A DNA stretch of 64,000 nucleotides from Panonychus citri (taxonomy: Eukaryota > Arthropoda > Arachnida > Trombidiformes > Tetranychidae): assembly GCF_014898815.1 (NCBI RefSeq), contig NW_026515445.1, forward strand, positions 1,426,001 through 1,490,000, in the 5' to 3' direction. The notes beneath the pieces were generated by a model, which saw nothing but the letters and a program-made list of their open reading frames with translations, ran no database searches and was not told the DNA's origin. The translations under genes and the position numbers were made by a program. This document shows positions 57,022 through 64,000 of this stretch, piece after piece; position 1 is the first letter of the stretch, and each line of letters begins with the position of its first letter.

Positions 57022-60000
57022 AATTAAGAGCACTTGGGATCATCAAATCAACGGAATAATAGAAAAACGATCTGATTCTCGACGACTGGTAAGAGTTTTT
57101 GTACTTTCCGTTATTGTTAATAATTAGATGTAAATTTGTTGCTGGTTTTTTGTCGATGGTGATGATTAGATGGACTAATAGTGACCTTAAGCAAATTTTC
57201 TGGGTCAAAATAGCCTTAGATTCTCATTGACTTGAGGTCAATCACAAAGTTTAAAAAGTAAAGTAAAACAAATATCATCTAATCATTTCTTGCTCTTTGA
57301 TTGCAATTGATGTTGATAATGATGATGTTGATTGTTGATCAATTGAATCGATTTGAAACTGAAAGAAATTGAAAATTTGGAAATTAGAACAACCCAAGAT
57401 CTGATAATTGACCATTGACGAACCAATTTGTTTAACTAATTGTAACGATAGTAACAAAATTCTTATTGATTATATAATAAGATCACTTTTGTTATCGATG
57501 TTTATCAATCAAATTTATTGGAGTTAATATTAAGCTCGAAATTAATCAATTCCTTTTATCGTATTCAGTTCACTCTCTCTCGCTCGTCGGAAAGATGATA
57601 TTTTCTCTGTCTATTTTTGATTCTCTTTCTTTGTATCTTCCCCTTTTTCTCACTCAATTAACTTTTAATATTCCAACAATTAAATTAATTGTCATCATTA
57701 AAAACAATTAACTCGACAAAAAAACTTTGGACAAGTTTTTTGTTGAGTTGAAAAAATTTAACAAAAAATTTTTAACCTGTTGATTTAATCGCAATTAACT
57801 TGGCCGGGTTGCGTTTATCAATCAATTAAATTAACTTTTGCAATAATTAAACAATTAAATTGCTCGAAGCGTTTAATACAATTATATCAAAGATGTAAAC
57901 AACAATTTAAATTGATGAAACAAAGTTTACATAATTTGCATCACTGATATGATTTTGTAATGATAATTAAATGTCAACTTGTCAATCAACTAATTGTTGT
58001 TGTGATCAATTCCCTATTACATCACTATTTTCACTAATCAAATTAAGGATGATATAGTTAATTGCTGCTAAATCAATTGCACGTGTATCATAAAAGGTTC
58101 ATTGATATAATTTGAATTTAACCTTGACAATGAAAACGATTATGATTGTTGACAATTGACAACAATTAACAGTTTTTGGTAACATTAAATCGTAACTAGG
58201 ATAATTTAATTGTGATGCGACATAATTAAAATTGAAGGACAGGTCAGTAAACAAGGGGAATTATAATTTAGAAACAGGTAATAATGTTAATTCAGTTTAC
58301 TAGCACTTAATTGCTGTTCATCAATGAAGAAAATCATATTCCATGATGATACCTGATGAACCAGAAATTCAAGTTCTATTCATTTTGATTACATTGATTA
58401 TCTAATAGATTGTCTATAAAAGATACATAGTTAATTTAACCTGACAATTAACTTTAATTGTTCCAGAAATATCTCTAGGAAATATTGTCAATTTTGATTC
58501 TTTACAGCTGATTAAATAAAGTTAATTGTTTCTCACTTTTTTGTCAGAATCTCATTTAGATGATAATTAGATGAGAGCAATTAATAAATCAATAAAGAAA
58601 TCATCATTTCTGGTTAATCAGTTTGGTGTGATTAAATGAGATCATCATTTAATTATCAATTTATTGAACAACTAATCAATTAATTTGGTGTTTAATTTTA
58701 ATTTTAATCAAAATTTAAATTGCTCTTCTTTGTTATTTAAACTCAATTTGTTGTTATTTTCTCAATTTTTCTTTAAATAATCAATTAATCATTCAATTTA
58801 TATTTAATTTGATTGGGAAGAAAATTAAATTGCCTGAAAGTTTAAATTGGGTGATCTCAATCAGAATGACAATTAATTCAATTGTCATAATTATTACAAG
58901 AAACCTGATTATCTATTAATAAATTTACTATAAAATTTGTGCCTCCAATCGGCTTGTTACAATTAAACTTTAATCAGTTCAATTAAGTCACAATTAATTG
59001 TACCATTCACTTGTACAAGTGCAACAATTAACTGATTGGCAAAAAAGAGGCTACTTAATGATTATCAAACCTAAAACGATTTAAATTAAACACGAAATAT
59101 TTTGATTGATATAAATTATCAAAAAACAACAGTTATTGTGAATTAATGATTCATTAATCAACCGGAAGAAGTGGAAACAATTTAATCTAATCGAAACCAA
59201 TAATTAAATATTAGATAATTAAATTGATGAAACATTCACAAACTAACCGTTATTTAAATATTAAATTGCTGCACAATCAAGTTATCGGACTTTGTGATTG
59301 CTGTTGATCAAATCGTTGACCCAAAAGTATTAACGAAATCAGTTGATAATTGCACGGCTGATGATTAATTAATTGTCACAATGAAACCATTATATTGCTC
59401 ATGCAGATTGAATTAGATAAACACTGATTAAAGTAATAATAAAACATGGATAACACTTAAGTGTAAAAAGTAAATTGCAACAAAATGACAATTAACTGTT
59501 GATAGTTGATTAAATCAAGTTTCGTTGCAACGATAAAAACTCAAAACTCAAAATGAGAAAGTTTAATGTTATTAAGTTTCTTGATTAACTTAAGCTCCTC
59601 CTGCAATTAAAATTAATAAGAGTCCATTTAAGAGTAATAGAACTGCCCTTTATGGATTAATATTACCCAATCAACAATCAAATTGATCGCAATTTAATTT
59701 AATTACGTTTTCCCCTTTCTTTAGCTTATATCACAAATCTTGTAACAATTAAATTTAATCAATCAATCAGACAGATGAAACGTTGTAATTGTAAGTTAAC
59801 AATTTGTTAACAATGTTTATTTTTTCACTGCTAAAAATCCTAATTGTGGGGACAGTTAATTGTGCTGATTTAATTTACTTTGACTAATGCAAATCAAATC
59901 AATTTGATCAAATTTCATTGCTACAATTAGAGTTCATGATCAAATTCAAAGGTAATATTTGATTAACTATCCAAAAGATCAACAATTTTGATTTATAATT

Positions 60001-63000
60001 GATTGATTTAATGTGATAATCGGTTCATCTGATTGTTTGATTAAATTTAATCACATGTAACATTATTATATCACCTCAAAAATGATTAATTAATTGATAA
60101 TTTCAAAATCGATCACCTTGAATACGTGTTAATTTTTAATTGCAATTAAAATGAAACTTTTTTGGTGGATCATAGGACTCAGAGTGACATTTATTGTCTT
60201 CGTCTTATTTGGGTTAATTGGATTGAGTGATTAACCTAATCAGTTAGACAATTGTTCAGGTTAATTGTTTATCGTTACCAATTCAAATTCACGTGTTAAT
60301 AGTTTAAGGGGCAATCAAGCAAAAAAAAAACACAATTAGTGGTAATTGAGTAACAATTAATGAATAATCAGCTGATTAGTCTCATTTTTGAAAACGATAA
60401 ATGATCAAGAGCAATTGTCACTTGATTGTCCACTACTAAACTTACAATTAACTAGTTTAATTGTTATTTTATGGTCAACAATTCATGGTCAATGTGAAAT
60501 AGTGTTAAATTGTCATGGTTAAATACTAACCTCGTCTAAATTGTTATAATTCAATTGATTAACATGATGATCAGCTAAAAATGTATAAGAAAAACAATGA
60601 ACTCGATTGCTATCAGCTAGTAAATTGTTTGTTAATTGTAATTGCGAGAAAAAATTGACCATGAACTTTATTCGTGAAGATGATTAAGATGATATCTGAA
60701 TTTTCATTTGTTTCATCAACATTAAGATTTACAATCAACTGATTGTGATAATTAAATCAAAGTAACATTAACCTTGCTCAAACCAAGACATTTATTGTTG
60801 GGTATGAAGTATTAATCTTAAACATGATCAATTGTTATTAATAATTTACTTTATTATGTCAATGTATTTTTATCAATCATGATTATTTAATTTAACTAAA
60901 GTACAATTAAAAGTAAACAATTGACAAACCATTGTTAACACCAATCATTTGATAATAAATTGAATTTAGTTAAAAGTTAAAAATTCAATTGATTGTAAAT
61001 ACTTTTTAATATTAAATAGACTCAAATTGATTAGTTAATAATATGAACAAGCGGGAACAAACTTTCTTACGAAAGTTTGTTAAGATTGTTTGCCAGACCC
61101 GTGGTTTATTGAAATGGGAATCGTTTTTTAATCGAAAAATTCAAAACTAAATTCTTTCTCAATTCTATCTATCTTCTTTTGAAATTTGTGAAAAGCTTAT
61201 CTGCATGCTTACATAAAATCTTTGAGTCAGAATTTCATGAATACTCAGATTTTGTTCGTACTATTTTCCGTTTTGTGATTTTCATTGAATTTTTGATACC
61301 TTAACCTCTCATAGAATCCTTGTAGCTTGAGCGTAATCTTTACCCAAAATTTCGACAAATCTTATTCAAGAATGTAGATACACAATCAAACACTTACAGT
61401 TTATTGTTAAAACAATCGAGTAGCGATTTGTAAATTATTGTCAAGGTTATTATCTTAATCAACGAATTAAATTGTTCACTTTCAGTAAATTGAATTGTTG
61501 TTGTGATGATTAAATTGTTACATAATCTTGATGGCAAAGTGTAAACAATTAGAAAGTGATCAACAATTGCTAACGATCAAGGCTATAATTGATTAGAGTT
61601 GATTAATACACTTTAATCACAATGGTTTGCAAAATTTTGCTGATTGTTTGATCAGCTGATGAGCTTATTAATATTATCGTAACTTTAATTGTTACCACAA
61701 TCCAATTGAATCAGTCTGCTTTTAGGTGATTGTCAATTGCAGAGTCACAGATTATTTAATGATCAGAATGAGGAAATCAAATCACAATTTAATTCTAAAT
61801 ACATTGTATTATATAAGATCAATTAATGAAAACTTAATGAATAGTTAAGTTGATCATTTTTCATTTTTACGATCAAATTTAATGTCAACACTGAATTTTA
61901 ATTAAAATCAAAGTATCACAATAATATTAATTTAACTGAATCGGATCAACACAAATCAAGTTAACTGTTGAAATGAATGAATTTGAATCAATGAAAGATC
62001 AGAATCGAGCTGTGAAACTTTGTCTTCGCACTTGATGACAATTAGTTAAATCATTTGATTAATTTTGGCAATCAGTTAATTAAGAGATTTGATTAACTAT
62101 TGCCAATTGGATGTTAAATGGGTTTGATTATTTGCCAATTAAGAATCAATTTCGCGATTATGTTAATCACTTTAAAACTTAATCAGATTAATTGGATCGA
62201 TCGTTGAACCCGGAACGATTTAATAACAGTTAACAGTGAATTAATTCAACTGTGATTTAAGATCACTGATCTTACTAATTTACATTGAGCTAATTGTTGA
62301 TCAGAAAAAAAGTAAAACAATTATGTCTTATTGCTATTGCGATTGGTTTAATATTAATTTAATTTGATTGTTATTAACTGGGAGTTAACCTCCATCCCAT
62401 TGCCTAGTTGGTTAATATTAACAACGAAAAGCAAAAAGGTTCAAGGAAAGTGTTTGGTTAATCATGATTAAACTAATAACAACAATCAAGGTGATATGAC
62501 GTTCGCAGCATCACAATCAGGGTCTAACTAATCAGTCAGACAATTAAATCAAATTATGATTAGACTTGATTTTCAGGGGCATGAGGGCTCTCTCAGTGCT
62601 AACAATTGGTTAATCATTTGTCCAATGGCTAATTTAATCACAATTAACTATGGAAAATGTAAATACTTATTGACCAAGGATTGATTTATTGATTTAATAT
62701 AATTAAGACAAATTGTAAGAGCAATTAACTAAACAGCAAATTAAAAAAAAAGAAACCAAATTAACAAATTAAATCAGTCAGATAGTTAATCAAGGTAACT
62801 ATTATCACAATTAAATCGCATTTTAATTAATAGAGTCGTTAATAGGATAATGAGATAATCATTTTCGGACCTTTGGGTAACAATTATAAATTCATAGTCG
62901 AAATAATTAATAAATCACAGAATTAAAGTTTTATTTACCTTAAATTGTTGTTAATTCGTTGATTTTCTGTTGATTGATATGTTAATTGTTCGTTTAATGT

Positions 63001-64000
63001 TGTTAATCATATTTCAATTCGGACACTTTGATTAATCAAATTTTTGATTTGACTTGAAATTGATCATATCACAGATTGAATATTAATGTAAATTGTTCAA
63101 GTTGTTGTTGATTGTTGGTGTTGATTATGAATGATGATTTTTTGATTGTGTTCATCAATAATCAAATGAAGATGAATTATTTTAATGTTGATATTTCATT
63201 CACAAGGTAAAGGGAAACCCATAGTTAATAGTACAAACATTTAATGTTATTCACCAAGGTTGTTGTTGATTATTGATGATTAAAGTAATTCCTGGTTTAA
63301 CAATTCAAGGATTTGAATGATTTTGGTGTAAATTGTTGGTTAATCATGAATCTCAGTGATGATTTAGATTATAATCAACTGATCAGAACCAGAAGTACAT
63401 GAGAATATGAACAATTTTATCTGATTGTTTCTCACTTTCCCGATTAGAGCTGATTGAAAACTAATACAATTAGTAAATTGTAGTGGAGCAATTGGAATTG
63501 CGTTAGTTTAATTTTTTACTGTTAGTTTTTTCTTTCTGTTAGCAATCAACGTAATCAAAATCGTAATCACAGTCACTAGAACGTAACCAATAATTAACCA
63601 GGACAATTAAAGTTGATTGTTGACTTAAGTTATTAAGTTAATGGTGATTATTGTTGATTATTGTGACTTAGTGAAAGTGAAAAAATGATTGTCTTAAATT
63701 GGATTTATCTTTGATTATTGGGTTAAATCTCAATACGACAACTTTGTTTGGGTTCAACAATTAACAAATTTTGATAAAATGATCAATCCGATTATAAACA
63801 AATTGTTAATTGGTCAATTGATTAAATCGACTCAAGAGTAAAAAGAACCAGTAAAGCATCAGTACTAAACCAGGTGGAGACACAGGATGAAGCAAATTAA
63901 TGAAAAGGTACAATTAAAACTAATTAATTATCCACCGATGATTCTGATCAATATAATCAGATCACCGAAAATATAGAAATGGTTGATATTAATCAAGATA
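57022..64000. other. Gene-poor AT-rich region
   Basis: About 7 kb upstream of the transporter, dominated by TTAATTG/CAATTAA-like sequence, with no credible ORF beyond 60 codons. It may be promoter, long 5' UTR intron or intergenic DNA. Microsatellites are short. An island at about 61040-61390 differs in composition and begins with a perfect 11-bp hairpin at 61055-61080 (AACAAACTTTC, loop TTAC, GAAAGTTTGTT). I found no tRNA. Confidence 0.5.

Noticed and set aside
57275..57457. 60-aa - strand ORF upstream of the transporter
   Set aside because: No recognisable domain, and its composition matches the surrounding noncoding sequence.
57022..64000. tRNA or rRNA genes in the gene-poor region
   Set aside because: I looked for GTTCGANNC-type T-arms with matching acceptor stems across the window and found none outside coding sequence.

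Overview
This is an AT-rich eukaryotic (animal) genomic window with spliceosomal introns, many of them only 60-130 bp. Its gene set is metazoan: a PAS-domain PERIOD clock protein, a SEPT7/peanut septin, SMU1, PEX16, WASHC3, a mitochondrial thioredoxin and a monocarboxylate-type transporter. PERIOD aligns from memory with the arthropod form. An arthropod, plausibly a mite or other chelicerate, is my inference; no marker here fixes the species.

Left part (1-6.7 kb, mostly - strand): the 5' half of a RAD54L2/ARIP4-type SNF2 helicase runs off the left edge. A minisatellite built of ~48-50 bp units follows, each unit carrying a palindrome with GCTTCTC / GAGAAGC arms. Inside it, between two ~0.5 kb direct repeats, sits a decayed fragment of an N6AMT1/HEMK2 glutamine methyltransferase gene. 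Next is an unrecognised 604-aa protein with 54-aa internal repeats and a Cys/His-rich C-terminus.

Middle part (9-26 kb, + strand): a small multi-pass membrane protein has tiny exons spread over more than 9 kb; its 5' exon was not found, and one intron holds a 237-bp MITE with a TA target duplication. Then comes period, with E-box-like motifs just upstream and a 65-nt optional intron that swallows the stop codon. A GPATCH2-like nuclear protein follows.

27.7-36 kb: a complete SEPT7/peanut gene on the - strand. Its fifth intron carries a 5.4-kb Ty3/gypsy LTR retrotransposon in antisense orientation. The element's LTRs contain six ~62-bp tandem units that each fold as a hairpin, with compensatory changes between units. 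gag is open; pol is broken into several frames.

36.8-57 kb is a compact housekeeping cluster: WASHC3-like (+, short), Smu1 (-), Pex16 (+), mitochondrial thioredoxin (+), a 1531-aa ankyrin-repeat protein (-, inversin-like) and an SLC16-type transporter (-). Smu1/Pex16 and pnut/WASHC3 are divergent pairs; WASHC3/Smu1 and thioredoxin/ankyrin are convergent. From 57 to 64 kb I see no gene, only AT-rich sequence and one short island of different composition.

The genes do not form one pathway. All exon boundaries were placed by hand from GT/AG sites, phase and family similarity, with no transcript evidence.
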